NCBI GenBank assembly: GCA_013138735.1
Contig: WTCE01000045.1
Location: 1 to 64,000 of the forward strand
Direction of reading: 5' to 3'
Length of the DNA: 64,000 nt
DNA from: Crocinitomix sp.
Lineage (GTDB): Bacteria > Bacteroidota > Bacteroidia > Flavobacteriales_D > Crocinitomicaceae
The translations under genes were made by a program, and so were the position numbers. Under the pieces are notes generated by a model. The model did not search any database. It saw nothing but the letters and a program-made list of their open reading frames with translations, and was not told the origin of the DNA. Below, in pieces: positions 1 through 8,008 of this stretch; position 1 is the first letter of the stretch, and each line of letters begins with the position of its first letter.

Positions 1-300
1 GACTCCTTAAAACCATAGCCTCGTTTACTAATTTCTGTTGAATTCATAATTTTGTTTTTGAATTCTATACGTATATTAGAGAAATTAGAAAAAGCTGCCG
101 CTGAAAGCGGCTTAGTTCAACATAATAAGTAAAAATCATTTCCATCTCTTTTTGCCATCTCTCTTTCCGCCAATTTACGTGTACAAAGTCCTAGGGTGCC
201 AACGCGCGGGACGGACAATTATCGCAGGCTTGACCAGCACACTTTGTGGCGCCATCTAAAATCCCTATCTTTAGGTACTATGTTACCAGCAATTAAGAAT
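1..300. other. Non-coding stretch before the first gene
   Basis: No convincing gene is visible here. A GTG at 196 opens a frame that runs into the first lipoprotein gene, but the lipoprotein signal begins only at ATG 301, so 196-300 is treated as leader. A short GC hairpin (GCCGCT, loop GAA, AGCGGC) lies at 97-111 in otherwise AT-rich sequence with no T-run after it. The stretch at about 195-260 is noticeably richer in G and C than its surroundings, which suggests an imported or repeated leader. Confidence 0.5.
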
Positions 301-885
301 ATGAGGAAATCACAAAAAATATTCGCTATTGGAATTCTTTTCCTAAGCATTACATCTTGTAAACCAAAGGTTGTAATTGAAGACGATAAAGGAAGTAAAG
401 TTGAATTCGACATTGAAAGTATAGAATTGACCTCAAGCGAAAAAGAACAAGAACAAGATAGACTGATAATTGAAGAAGTAGAAAGATTTATTGAAACCAA
501 TAAGAGTGATGTTGTTCTCAATTATTTGTTTTTATGTGATACTTCAATGATAGAAGTGAACAGGAAATATGATGTGAACCACAAAATCAGTAATATATCA
601 ATTGGAATTGGAAAGAATGACGTGAGGTTGTCAGCAGTACCTGATTCATATAAAATTGCTGAAGGTCCGGTAGCAACCTATAAAATAAGTAATGATAGTT
701 TGGGAAGATTTGCTAGCTATTTCCTTGACTTACAGTTGGACGAAAACTATAAGATAAAGTCCTTTAAAGGAACATTGCGATTTATGAAAGATAAAAACGG
801 GATTGAAAAGCTATCTTTTATGAAAGAAATAAACCCGCAAGACAAATACTTGATAGAGATTAAATTAAAAAACAACAAGTGGTAA
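301..885 (+). CDS. Small lipoprotein of unknown function
   Basis: This encodes about 194 residues and I do not recognise the family. The N-terminus is a clear SPII lipoprotein signal: MRKS, a hydrophobic core, then a lipobox ending ITSC with Cys near residue 19. The mature protein should therefore be a membrane-anchored lipoprotein. The frame is open further upstream to a GTG at 196, but those 35 residues would precede the signal peptide, so ATG 301 is chosen. The mature part starts with a charged, Glu/Lys-rich segment and continues with alternating strands, possibly a DUF4878-like or NTF2-like fold, which is a guess. It is the first of a run of unrelated + strand genes and is followed by a hairpin at 888-947. 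Confidence 0.7.
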   Translation: MRKSQKIFAIGILFLSITSCKPKVVIEDDKGSKVEFDIESIELTSSEKEQEQDRLIIEEVERFIETNKSDVVLNYLFLCDTSMIEVNRKYDVNHKISNISIGIGKNDVRLSAVPDSYKIAEGPVATYKISNDSLGRFASYFLDLQLDENYKIKSFKGTLRFMKDKNGIEKLSFMKEINPQDKYLIEIKLKNNKW

Positions 886-887
886 CA

Positions 888-947
888 ATTAAGCTCTAAT
901 GAATTGCGGTAAGGCCGCAGTTCTTTGGAGCGTGTGTTGTGCTTAAT
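888..947 (+). repeat. Long imperfect inverted repeat, attC-like in shape
   Basis: Immediately after the first lipoprotein gene there is a foldable site. An inner stem GAATTGCGG / CCGCAGTTC (901-909 with 915-923, loop TAAGG) continues after a T/T mismatch as CTCTAA / TTGGAG (894-899 with 925-930). Outer arms ATTAAGC and GCTTAAT (888-894 and 941-947) can also pair. No T-run follows, so it is not a standard terminator. The layout of paired outer box, unpaired spacer, inner box and stem-loop resembles an integron attC site. The 3' end reads GTTGTGC rather than the usual GTTRRRY, so this is a tentative reading. Confidence 0.4.
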
Positions 948-961
948 AAAAATGAATAGAA

Positions 962-2026
962 ATGACACTTGAGGATTTAGGATATAATAGCGAATTAGAA
1001 GAATACAGAAAAGAACATAATCTTGATGGTTTTGGAATTGGAAGAGTCATTTCAGAGCATAAAGACCGCTTTATTGTAAAAACTCACGCTGACGAATTTG
1101 AAGCAGAACTAATTGGAAACTTAAGATATTCAGCCAACGACAGGAATGATTTACCTGCCGTTGGAGATTGGGTAGCGATTGCTGAATATGATGAAGACAA
1201 AGCGCTTATTCATGCTGTGTTCCCAAGAAAGACAAGCCTAGCAAGAAAGGCGGTTGGTAAATTGGGGCAAGCACAAATTATCGCAACAAATATCGATTTC
1301 GGACTTATTGTACAATCCGTAAATAGAGATTTTAGTGTAAATCGATTAGAGCGCTATTTGACAATTTGCAATGCCTCGAAAATTGAACCAATTATTGTAT
1401 TAAGCAAAGTAGATTTGATCAATACTCAGGGATTAGGTGCGCTTTTAGATCAAATTAAAAAGAGAATAAATAATGTCACCATTTTTGCAATAAGTAATCA
1501 GTCTCAACAAGGGATTGATGAAATTAAAGCCACTTTGATTAAAGGTAAGACCTATTGCTTATTGGGTTCATCTGGGGTTGGAAAATCTACACTATTAAAT
1601 TCACTTACGGGTCAAAAATTAATGGAGACTGGAGAAATTAGTGAAAGCATAGACAGAGGAAAACATATCACAAGTCATAGAGAATTAATCATTTTAGAAA
1701 ATGGAATATTAATTGACAATCCAGGAATGCGCGAAGTTGGAATAACGAATGCTTCTGACGGTCTTGAGATGACTTTCGACGAAATCTCAAAACTCGCTCA
1801 AGAATGTAGATTCAATGATTGTTCTCATTTAAATGAAAAAGGATGTGCTGTATTAGCCGCACTTGAAAAGGAAGAATTAGATCCAGATGCCTACGCCAAT
1901 TTTATTAAAATGACAAAAGAACGGACTTACTTTGATTCTTCAGCAGAAGAAAAGAAACAGAAGGATAAAAACTTAGGTAAGTTGATAAAACAACATAAAA
2001 AAAGAAGAGATAATAATAAATACTAG
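962..2026 (+). CDS. rsgA: Ribosome small-subunit-dependent GTPase A (RsgA family)
   Basis: This is a circularly permuted GTPase of the RsgA/YjeQ family, which helps late maturation of the 30S subunit. It has 354 residues, a usual length. An N-terminal OB-like domain covers roughly residues 20-95. The permuted GTPase motifs run G4 (LSKVDL), then G1 (GSSGVGKST near residue 200), then G3 (DNPGMRE). The C-terminal zinc-binding segment CRFNDCSHLNEKGC carries the Cys/His ligands. The C-terminus is rich in Lys/Arg. The start ATG lies 15 nt after the outer arm of the attC-like repeat. Its place among unrelated accessory genes suggests it could be an extra copy beside a core rsgA elsewhere, which cannot be checked here. 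Confidence 0.88.
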   Translation: MTLEDLGYNSELEEYRKEHNLDGFGIGRVISEHKDRFIVKTHADEFEAELIGNLRYSANDRNDLPAVGDWVAIAEYDEDKALIHAVFPRKTSLARKAVGKLGQAQIIATNIDFGLIVQSVNRDFSVNRLERYLTICNASKIEPIIVLSKVDLINTQGLGALLDQIKKRINNVTIFAISNQSQQGIDEIKATLIKGKTYCLLGSSGVGKSTLLNSLTGQKLMETGEISESIDRGKHITSHRELIILENGILIDNPGMREVGITNASDGLEMTFDEISKLAQECRFNDCSHLNEKGCAVLAALEKEELDPDAYANFIKMTKERTYFDSSAEEKKQKDKNLGKLIKQHKKRRDNNKY

Positions 2027-2077
2027 ACACGGCAATGCGCTATTCTACTCGCCCGAAGCTACTAAACCGATTTTATG

Positions 2078-2085
2078 TATTTTAG
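2078..2085 (+). promoter_or_regulatory. Putative -7 element TATTTTAG
   Basis: TATTTTAG lies 34 nt before the ATG of the TPR gene and fits the Bacteroidota -7 pattern TAnnTTTG/TAnnTTAG. I see no clear -33 TTG at the expected spacing. The same octamer occurs before the IS-broken gene (4680) and the gene at 36176. Confidence 0.3.
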
Positions 2086-2119
2086 CTCAACCATCCAACA
2101 AAAAACCTAAACAAACAAA

Positions 2120-3934
2120 ATGGGACTACTTGACTTTTTAAAGAAAAAAAACAAAGGAATTGCAGCCGCTAAATTTAATTCAGAACAATTTCAACTTGAA
2201 TTAATGGCGGTAGCATTGTGGAAAATGAAAGAAAGTAATAATCCGAACAGTGCCATTAAAGAATTAAAAAAAGTGGGATTGAATGAGGAACAAGTTCAAT
2301 TAATATTGAAAAAAACCAAGCAATTTGAAGCGAATGAAAAGCCAAATGATTTAAATAAAAAGGGGATAGATCAAAACACTTTTAATTCAGAACAATATAA
2401 AAATGAGATCACGGCATTGGCTCAAACAATCTATTTTGAAAACAATCACGATTATAATATTGTCAAAGAAAAATTAACGCAAGAAGGGCTTAATCACCGC
2501 CAGTCTCGTATGATTATCGAAAATCTAAAAAGCGTTAATTCAAAAATGGTTAATGATTTTCAAGGTGAACTTGATTCGGGAAGAATTACAGAAATAAAAA
2601 TCCAACCAAATCCTGATCATAAAAAAGGAACTTCCGATAAAGACCAAGTTGATAAATATATTGGCTACGGAGCATACCAAATGAATAGAGGTGATTTAGA
2701 CAATGCGCTTGAACTTTTTGACAAAGCACTCGAACTGGATGATAAAGCCGTTTTAGCATACGCCAATAAAGGTACTTTATATTCGAAATTAGGAGATTTG
2801 AATGCGGCGCTTGCTAATTACAATAAAGCAATCGACATTAATCCTAAACAAGAGATGTTACATACTAACAAAGGACTTGTTTTGGATGATCTAAATAGAC
2901 TTGAAGAAGCAATCCAAGCATATGAAATTGCCCTTAAAATCAACCCCAATGATATTCAAGCTTTAAATAATTTAGGAATCAATTATGCCAAACAAGCTGA
3001 CTTTAAAAAAGCGTTGGACTGTTTTGAAAAACTATTAAAATTTGATCCTAAAGATAGTGATGCCCTCTTGAATAAATTGAATACCTTAACTAGGGTGGAC
3101 ATTGAAAAAGGAAAAGCATTCTATGAAGTTTTGAAAGTTGAATTAAAAGACAATGAAGAAATCCATTACGCGATTCCAAATGCCTATTTCGAAACGAATA
3201 AGCACGATTTAATAGACAGTTATTTTGACACCGAAATTAAAAAAGGGAATCAAAGGTTTCAAATGTTCAAAGCCCATTTTTATTATACAAAAGACCAAAA
3301 TAAGGCCGTAGCTATTTATACTGAAATCATTAAAAATGAACCTAAAAACCAGGAAGCCTTAGAATATCGCATGCATTTGTTAAAAGAATTAAATCAGCAT
3401 GACGCTTTAATGCAAGCAATAGAAGAAAACTTGGCAGCTGACAGTTTAAATCCAAATGCCTTATCCTATAAAACACAACTGTTTTTAGAGAAAAACGACA
3501 CAGAAAATGCTCTAGAAACAGTAAAAATATTATTTAAAAACTTTCATCAAGAGCAAATTTCTATTCAATTAATATTGGATGTTTTAGGGCGAATGGATTT
3601 TGAAAAATCTCTCAATGAAATCTCTCTTTTTGAGAAAGAATTAGATCAAAATGCAGCCTATCAACTTAATTATTGCAAAGGATTGCATTTAAAAGGTTTG
3701 AAGGAATATGATGATGCCATCAAAGTCTTTGAACAAATAAATAAAATCCACCAATTTGAATGGAACTATTACCAAATTGCAATAATTAAAAATTTACAGG
3801 GAAAAACACAAGAATGCCTCAACTATTTAAAAACAACATTTGAACTTTCACCTATTTTAAAACAAGATGCGAAACAATACGCTGAGTTACAAAACCTTTG
3901 GGATAATTCAAAATTCATTGAGCTCACGAAATAG
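2120..3934 (+). CDS. Tetratricopeptide-repeat protein
   Basis: This encodes 604 residues with no signal peptide and no membrane segment, so it is probably a cytoplasmic scaffold. The first ~150 residues contain two similar helical units, each starting with FNSEQ and followed by a helix pair of about 50 residues (near residues 19-65 and 90-135). They look like an internal duplication. TPR units begin near residue 175 (YIGYGAYQMNRGDLDNALEL) and continue with the usual Ala/Gly/Tyr pattern to about residue 310. Weaker helical repeats extend to the C-terminus. The partner is unknown. The frame's stop lies inside the start of a repeated leader element (3928-3990) shared with the region before 7423. 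Confidence 0.75.
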   Translation: MGLLDFLKKKNKGIAAAKFNSEQFQLELMAVALWKMKESNNPNSAIKELKKVGLNEEQVQLILKKTKQFEANEKPNDLNKKGIDQNTFNSEQYKNEITALAQTIYFENNHDYNIVKEKLTQEGLNHRQSRMIIENLKSVNSKMVNDFQGELDSGRITEIKIQPNPDHKKGTSDKDQVDKYIGYGAYQMNRGDLDNALELFDKALELDDKAVLAYANKGTLYSKLGDLNAALANYNKAIDINPKQEMLHTNKGLVLDDLNRLEEAIQAYEIALKINPNDIQALNNLGINYAKQADFKKALDCFEKLLKFDPKDSDALLNKLNTLTRVDIEKGKAFYEVLKVELKDNEEIHYAIPNAYFETNKHDLIDSYFDTEIKKGNQRFQMFKAHFYYTKDQNKAVAIYTEIIKNEPKNQEALEYRMHLLKELNQHDALMQAIEENLAADSLNPNALSYKTQLFLEKNDTENALETVKILFKNFHQEQISIQLILDVLGRMDFEKSLNEISLFEKELDQNAAYQLNYCKGLHLKGLKEYDDAIKVFEQINKIHQFEWNYYQIAIIKNLQGKTQECLNYLKTTFELSPILKQDAKQYAELQNLWDNSKFIELTK

Positions 3935-3996
3935 TAATTATCAGAAAGCCCTATTTCATAGCACACGATTAAGGAAAATCGAACATAACAACAGCA
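3928..3996 (+). repeat. Repeated leader element, copy A
   Basis: The end of the TPR gene and the following leader share a pattern with 7348-7422: ACGAAATAGTA, then ATCAGAAAG, then TTTCATA, then TAAGGAAAAT and AACA. Both copies sit directly before a small lipoprotein gene. Copy A lacks about 9 nt present in copy B. The two were aligned by eye. Confidence 0.55.
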
Positions 3997-4010
3997 CTAA
4001 TAAAAAGCCT

Positions 4011-4646
4011 TTGAAAATCATCTATTACATCTTGCTTATTAGTCTGTTCTCATCTTGTGGTTTTCAAGAAAAATGTCCAGAAGACCAATATGTATATGAA
4101 GAATGGACCATTGAAGATTACTCTATTAAAAAAACGCGCGTTAGCGGATGGGCAGGACAAGCCACGAATGTATTCTCCCTGTGTTTAGGCGATAACTTAG
4201 TTGATCCAAGAGGGTTTAGACGGATAAAGGACACTTGTCAAATTGTGTTTTCACCTTCAAATGATCAATATTTAGAATTTGATATCTGTAGTTCAGATTT
4301 AACAGAATACAGACCCGAAAAAAAAACAATTGATTATGACAAAGTCAATTCAATAACTATGTATTCAAATAAGGAAAACAAATTGAAAACCTTGGCATCT
4401 GACGATTGTGAAGAATTAATAAATGATTGGAATGAGAGTGAGCCAAGTAGCTACAGAAACAAGCACATTGATTCTATTTTTTATCCAACCTTTGATTATG
4501 AATTAAGGGTTTACATGAAAACGGGAATGCGAGAGTTTCGGACTTTTAATTACCTAATAAATGATCGAACAAACTGGGTCTATTGCATGGGGATTTGCAC
4601 ATCTTCAAATCTTGATTACTTCGAAAAGATCTGGCTAAAAAACTAA
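4011..4646 (+). CDS. Lipoprotein of unknown function, probable TTG start
   Basis: About 212 residues; family not recognised. A TTG at 4011 gives the short basic N-terminus MKIIYY, a hydrophobic core and a lipobox LFSSC, exactly what an SPII lipoprotein needs. No ATG lies at the right place. The frame is open upstream to 3867, but that would add 48 residues before the signal and overlap the TPR gene, so TTG 4011 is preferred. The mature part is acidic and has several Cys residues (for example near CPEDQY, DICSSD, DDCEEL and MGICTSS), so disulfides are possible. It is preceded by the repeated leader element (3928-3996) and followed by the promoter of the IS-disrupted gene. Confidence 0.6.
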   Translation: MKIIYYILLISLFSSCGFQEKCPEDQYVYEEWTIEDYSIKKTRVSGWAGQATNVFSLCLGDNLVDPRGFRRIKDTCQIVFSPSNDQYLEFDICSSDLTEYRPEKKTIDYDKVNSITMYSNKENKLKTLASDDCEELINDWNESEPSSYRNKHIDSIFYPTFDYELRVYMKTGMREFRTFNYLINDRTNWVYCMGICTSSNLDYFEKIWLKN

Positions 4647-4679
4647 GCCAACCAAAAAATCAAGTTGCGCTCTATTTCG

Positions 4680-4687
4680 TATTTTAG
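4680..4687 (+). promoter_or_regulatory. Putative -7 element of the IS-broken gene
   Basis: TATTTTAG lies 25 nt before the GTG at 4713 that appears to start the gene interrupted by the insertion sequence. It matches the octamers at 2078 and 36097. No convincing -33 element is visible. Confidence 0.3.
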
Positions 4688-4725
4688 ACTAACTGTTGAG
4701 TAACACATAAAAGTGAAATATAGAA

Positions 4726-4733
4726 TAACAACA
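4726..4733 (+). repeat. Target-site duplication, left copy
   Basis: TAACAACA directly before the left inverted repeat, repeated exactly at 5739-5746. The shared string can be read as up to 10 nt (ATAACAACAT), because the outermost IS bases match the target. Confidence 0.9.
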
Positions 4734-5738
4734 TAGGGTTACGCACTTAGATGTCGAAAATAGCAGAACGTAAATAGTTTACGTTCTTAGGAGTCATATT
4801 TGTTGAACAAAAAAGTTCAACTATGCGCATATTAAAAGAATTATCAAGAAAGGAATTCATAAAAACCTTAGGAACGAAGGAGCAATGTATGGAGTACCTA
4901 TCGAAAAACAAATGGAATCGAGGATATAAATGCCGTTCATGTGATCATTCACTTTTCATAAAGGGAAAGCAGCATCAAAGTCGCAGATGCAAGAAATGTG
5001 GTTATGATGAATCACCAACTGCACATACCATTTTTCATAAACTTAAGTTTGGATTGGATAAAGCTTTCGAAATGATGTATGACATTACTACAAGCAAAAA
5101 AGGAGCAAACAGTATTTGGTTGGCCGAACGTTATGATGTTGCGCAGAATACCGCATGGTTGTTTCGCCAAAAAGTTCAGATAGCAATGCAAAGCAGTAAA
5201 ACTCATCCTTTAGAAGGCGAAGTCCATGTAGATGAATTTGAAATCGGAACTCCAAAAAAAGGTGAGCAAGGAAGAAGCCAATCAGAAAAGAAAATCAGAA
5301 TTGTTATTGCACTTGAATATCGAAAAGGAAAATGTGGCAGAGGCTATGCTCAGATAATTGAAGATTACAGTAGTGAATCTCTCCGATCAATTTTCACCAA
5401 CCACATAAAGAAGGACGCTAAAGTATTGGCAGATGGATGGTCTGGCTACAAACCTTTGAAAAAGGAATACAAAAACTTAGAGCAAGAACTTTCCGATCAA
5501 GGTCGAAACTTTCCAATGCTTCATAATCAAATTAGAAATTTCAAGAATTGGTTGAGAGGCGTTCATTCGTACTGTGATAAAGAATATTTACATAAATACA
5601 TTGATGAATATTTTTTTCGATTCAATAGAAGGAATCACAGGAAATCAATTTTGACGAAGCTAATCGACAGAATGACAAATCTTAAACCTATTACCAAAAG
5701 GGAGATTCAAAATCTCGCGACTTAAGTGCGTAACCCTA
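4734..5738 (+). mobile_element. IS1595-family insertion sequence, complete
   Basis: A 1005-bp element bounded by perfect 16-bp inverted repeats (TAGGGTTACGCACTTA at 4734-4749 and its reverse complement at 5723-5738). It is flanked by an 8-bp direct repeat TAACAACA. One intact transposase fills it, and its stop codon lies inside the right repeat. The size, ends of the GGGTTACGCACTTA type and 8-bp duplication fit the IS1595 family. Undecayed ends and duplication indicate a fairly recent insertion. It interrupts a small gene after its seventh codon. Confidence 0.93.
4823..5725 (+). CDS. IS1595-family transposase (ISXO2-like)
   Basis: 300 residues catalysing transposition of the surrounding element. 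The N-terminus (about residues 30-60) has a zinc ribbon with CRSC and CKKC pairs. The following segment has a helix-turn-helix feel. The ISXO2-like DDE domain shows the first Asp in HVDEFEIG near residue 138, the second in LADGWSGY near residue 203, and the C-terminal signature YIDEYFFRFNRR near residues 260-272. Length and motif order are complete and no frameshift is seen, so it is probably active. The start ATG lies 74 nt inside the left inverted repeat. The stop TAA (5723-5725) is part of the right one. Confidence 0.92.
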   Translation: MRILKELSRKEFIKTLGTKEQCMEYLSKNKWNRGYKCRSCDHSLFIKGKQHQSRRCKKCGYDESPTAHTIFHKLKFGLDKAFEMMYDITTSKKGANSIWLAERYDVAQNTAWLFRQKVQIAMQSSKTHPLEGEVHVDEFEIGTPKKGEQGRSQSEKKIRIVIALEYRKGKCGRGYAQIIEDYSSESLRSIFTNHIKKDAKVLADGWSGYKPLKKEYKNLEQELSDQGRNFPMLHNQIRNFKNWLRGVHSYCDKEYLHKYIDEYFFRFNRRNHRKSILTKLIDRMTNLKPITKREIQNLAT

Positions 5739-5746
5739 TAACAACA
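5739..5746 (+). repeat. Target-site duplication, right copy
   Basis: TAACAACA directly after the right inverted repeat, identical to 4726-4733. Confidence 0.9.
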
Positions 5747-6124
5747 TTTAAAACATTGACTGGAAAAATTGAGTTTATTGACCTTGGCGATCATGACTAT
5801 GGTGAATGGATTATTTATGAAGACAACGTGCCCCATTTCATGTGGCTTGTTTTAGAGAGGATTCGCGCTCTGATACATTAATTAAGGATTTGATTGAGAA
5901 AGATAATTGGACAATTGAAAAACTACTCGACAAGATTAATCAAATTGATAATCGAAATTTGACTTTGATCAAAAAACCTTTAATTGGAATTGAAATATCA
6001 GTTGAATTAAAAGAACTTAAATTAGATTCATTGCCCTTTGAACTGATAAACCAGATAAAATAGGCATCTAAAATCATCCGCACATAATAGTCTAGGCTTT
6101 TTAACCAACTTCTACAAGGACATA

Positions 6125-6234
6125 GTGAAAGCGTATATACATTCAAACGATCTTGAATATCTTGAGAAAAAACCCGGTTTTCACACCGTAAAATTGGGAC
6201 TTCAACCTAAAAAAAGGCGATTGAAGAAAAGCTA
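6125..6234 (+). pseudogene. Possible C-terminal gene remnant
   Basis: A short frame from GTG 6125 to TAA (about 36 residues) ends in a strongly basic tail, QPKKRRLKKS. The same frame is open upstream to before 6065 without an obvious start. It looks like the 3' end of a lost gene, or of the broken gene next door, rather than an independent gene. I recognise no family. The rest of 6064-6273 holds nothing I can name. Confidence 0.25.
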
Positions 6235-6273
6235 ATGCGAATCTTTACAAAAAATAATTTGGATTGATTTATG

Positions 6274-6281
6274 TACTTTTG
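6274..6281 (+). promoter_or_regulatory. Putative -7 element TACTTTTG
   Basis: TACTTTTG fits TAnnTTTG exactly and ends 4 nt before the ATG of the DUF1016 gene. If used, transcription would start at or very near the ATG, giving a leaderless or near-leaderless message. No clear -33 element is visible. Confidence 0.3.
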
Positions 6282-6285
6282 ATTT

Positions 6286-7335
6286 ATGAATGTAGAATCT
6301 TATAACGCCCATGAATATATCAAATGGATTTCTACCTTAAGAGAAAAAATCCAATCCGCACAATTAAAAGCTGCTGTTAATGTTAATAAAGAGCTTCTTT
6401 CCCTTTATTGGGAACTTGGAAAATCTATTTCTTTAAAAATTTCTGAATCAAACTGGGGTTCATCCGTCGTCGAACAATTAGCAAAGGACTTGAAAAAGGA
6501 ATTTCCCAATCAGAAAGGATTTTCCAGATCAAATCTATTTTCTATGAAACAATGGTTTGAGTTTTATTCAACTTCAAATAACGATATTGAAAAAATCCAA
6601 CAGCTTGTTGGACAAATTCCTTGGGGACATAACATAGCTATTATAACAAAATCTAAATCGACCGAAGAAGCCCTATTTTACTGTAATAAAATACTAGAAA
6701 ACAATTGGTCGCGAGCAGTTTTAATTCACCAAATATCATCCGACTTCTATAACCGAAAAGGAAAAGCAATTAATAATTTCAGCAACACGCTACCTGATCT
6801 TCACTCAGAACTGGCAGAAGAAACGCTTAAAGACCCGTATAAACTTGATTTCCTTGATTTACAAGAGAAAATACTTGAAAGAGACATAGAGGCGCAACTT
6901 GTAAAACATATTACTTCGTTCTTACTTGAACTTGGAGCTGGATTTTCATTCGTAGGACAGCAAGTACCAGTTAAAGTTGGTGATCAAGACTTTTATATTG
7001 ATTTACTTTTTTATCATATAAAACTAAAGTGTTATGTTGTAATCGAACTGAAAGCAATAGAGTTTAAAGCAGAGTTTGTAGGGAAAATGAATCTTTATTT
7101 ATCAGCAGTTGACGACTCAATGAAAAGCGAATCCGAAAATCCAACAATTGGACTTTTATTATGTCAATCCAAATCAGAAGTGATTGCGGAGTATGCGCTT
7201 AGAGGAATGACTCAACCTATTGGGATCGCTGAATACGAATTGTGTAAAGCGCTTCCAAAAAACTTAAAATCTAACTTGCCAACGATTGAGAAAATAGAAA
7301 AAGAACTTGCAACTACACTCGCTAAAAAATCTTAG
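6286..7335 (+). CDS. DUF1016 / YhcG-type PDDEXK nuclease family protein
   Basis: 349 residues in the YhcG/DUF1016 layout. An N-terminal helical domain (about 10-150) contains YWELGKSI and FPNQKGFSRSNLFSMKQWFE, the usual family signatures. A C-terminal PDDEXK-like nuclease domain (about 200-330) has catalytic-type residues in FYIDLLFYH and VVIELKAIEF, giving the D...ExK pattern. The family is common in accessory regions and near restriction or defence genes, and its biological role is poorly defined. Length is normal and the active-site pattern is intact, so it is probably a functional DNA-acting enzyme. It is separated from the IS-broken gene by non-coding remnants. Confidence 0.85.
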   Translation: MNVESYNAHEYIKWISTLREKIQSAQLKAAVNVNKELLSLYWELGKSISLKISESNWGSSVVEQLAKDLKKEFPNQKGFSRSNLFSMKQWFEFYSTSNNDIEKIQQLVGQIPWGHNIAIITKSKSTEEALFYCNKILENNWSRAVLIHQISSDFYNRKGKAINNFSNTLPDLHSELAEETLKDPYKLDFLDLQEKILERDIEAQLVKHITSFLLELGAGFSFVGQQVPVKVGDQDFYIDLLFYHIKLKCYVVIELKAIEFKAEFVGKMNLYLSAVDDSMKSESENPTIGLLLCQSKSEVIAEYALRGMTQPIGIAEYELCKALPKNLKSNLPTIEKIEKELATTLAKKS

Positions 7336-7347
7336 TCAACCTAAGTC

Positions 7348-7422
7348 TGACGAAATAGTAGTGATCAGAAAGTCGTAAATTCCACAGTAATTTCATACCG
7401 GCGAATAAGGAAAATTTAACAA
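7348..7422 (+). repeat. Repeated leader element, copy B
   Basis: Shares ACGAAATAGTA, ATCAGAAAG, TTTCATA and TAAGGAAAAT...AACA with 3928-3996 and again lies directly before a small lipoprotein gene. It is about 9 nt longer than copy A in the middle. It probably marks a duplicated upstream region or a mobile cassette boundary. Confidence 0.55.
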
Positions 7423-7902
7423 ATGAAAGTATTAATTTTTATCTCGTTTACCGCTTTACTCTGCATTTATGCATGTTCTGACAGCGAAGAACAAGAGAAC
7501 AGCATTGAAAATTCACCTATTCCTTATGACACAACAGGAATGTCTCCAGTAGAGATCTATTTTACCTTAATGATGAAAGAATCAGATTCTATAAAGGATG
7601 TACTTTCTAAGAGGGGCGGTTCAATTCTACATGCCTGTTATGAAGGTACCCAAAATACTGCCAAGCTTAATTTTAGAAATAACGGTGAATTTGATATCTA
7701 CTGGTCGACTGCCTTTGGTAATAGTCTTTACCAAGGAACATATACCGAAATGGATAACATTTATTTATTGAAATATGATGGAGAACGAGCCGAAAATTTT
7801 GGGAATGAAATATTGCTCAGTAATGGTCTTTTAATTCCGCAGGACACATCCATTCATAGGGGTTGTACTTTTTACCTTGGTGATTGCAGAGGCGCTAATT
7901 GA
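7423..7902 (+). CDS. Small lipoprotein of unknown function
   Basis: 159 residues. The N-terminus MKVLIFISFTALLCIYAC is a lipoprotein signal with the lipid-accepting Cys near residue 18, followed by an acidic Ser/Glu-rich linker typical of surface or periplasmic lipoproteins in Bacteroidota. The folded part contains three Cys residues (HACYEG, RGCTFY, LGDCRG) and a strand pattern ending in a display of a measured state (NNGEFDIYWSTAFG, YQGTYTEMDN). That pattern recalls small lipocalin-like lipoproteins that detect nothing known. I assign no family. The start is fixed by the signal peptide. Confidence 0.65.
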   Translation: MKVLIFISFTALLCIYACSDSEEQENSIENSPIPYDTTGMSPVEIYFTLMMKESDSIKDVLSKRGGSILHACYEGTQNTAKLNFRNNGEFDIYWSTAFGNSLYQGTYTEMDNIYLLKYDGERAENFGNEILLSNGLLIPQDTSIHRGCTFYLGDCRGAN

Positions 7903-8008
7903 AAGAAAATAACTTAACAGATGAAAATTACTATAGTATAAATGCGGGGTATTGTATTGTGGCATTAACGACAAAGGCGCTATATTAGGACTTGGTAAAA
8001 TATTTTTT

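Larger units (their letters stand above)
4713..6063 (+). pseudogene. Small gene broken by an IS and by a one-base deletion
   Basis: Joining 4713-4733 to 5747 onward, which removes the insertion sequence and one target copy, restores a frame from GTG 4713: MKYRITT then FKTLTGKIEFIDLGDHDYG. It stays open to about 5838, where the frame is lost in the run CATTTCATG. Adding one T there gives ...NVPHFHVACFRED and continues to the stop at 6061-6063. The repaired product is about 112 residues. The PHFHV string is reminiscent of DUF4160-type small proteins, but I do not assign a family. The gene carries two independent lesions. The deletion in the T-run (5836-5838) could also be a sequencing error. 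Confidence 0.6.

Noticed and set aside
5842-6063. A 73-codon frame from GTG 5842 as an independent gene
   Set aside because: It is the 3' part of the IS-broken gene; adding one T upstream fuses it to the earlier frame.
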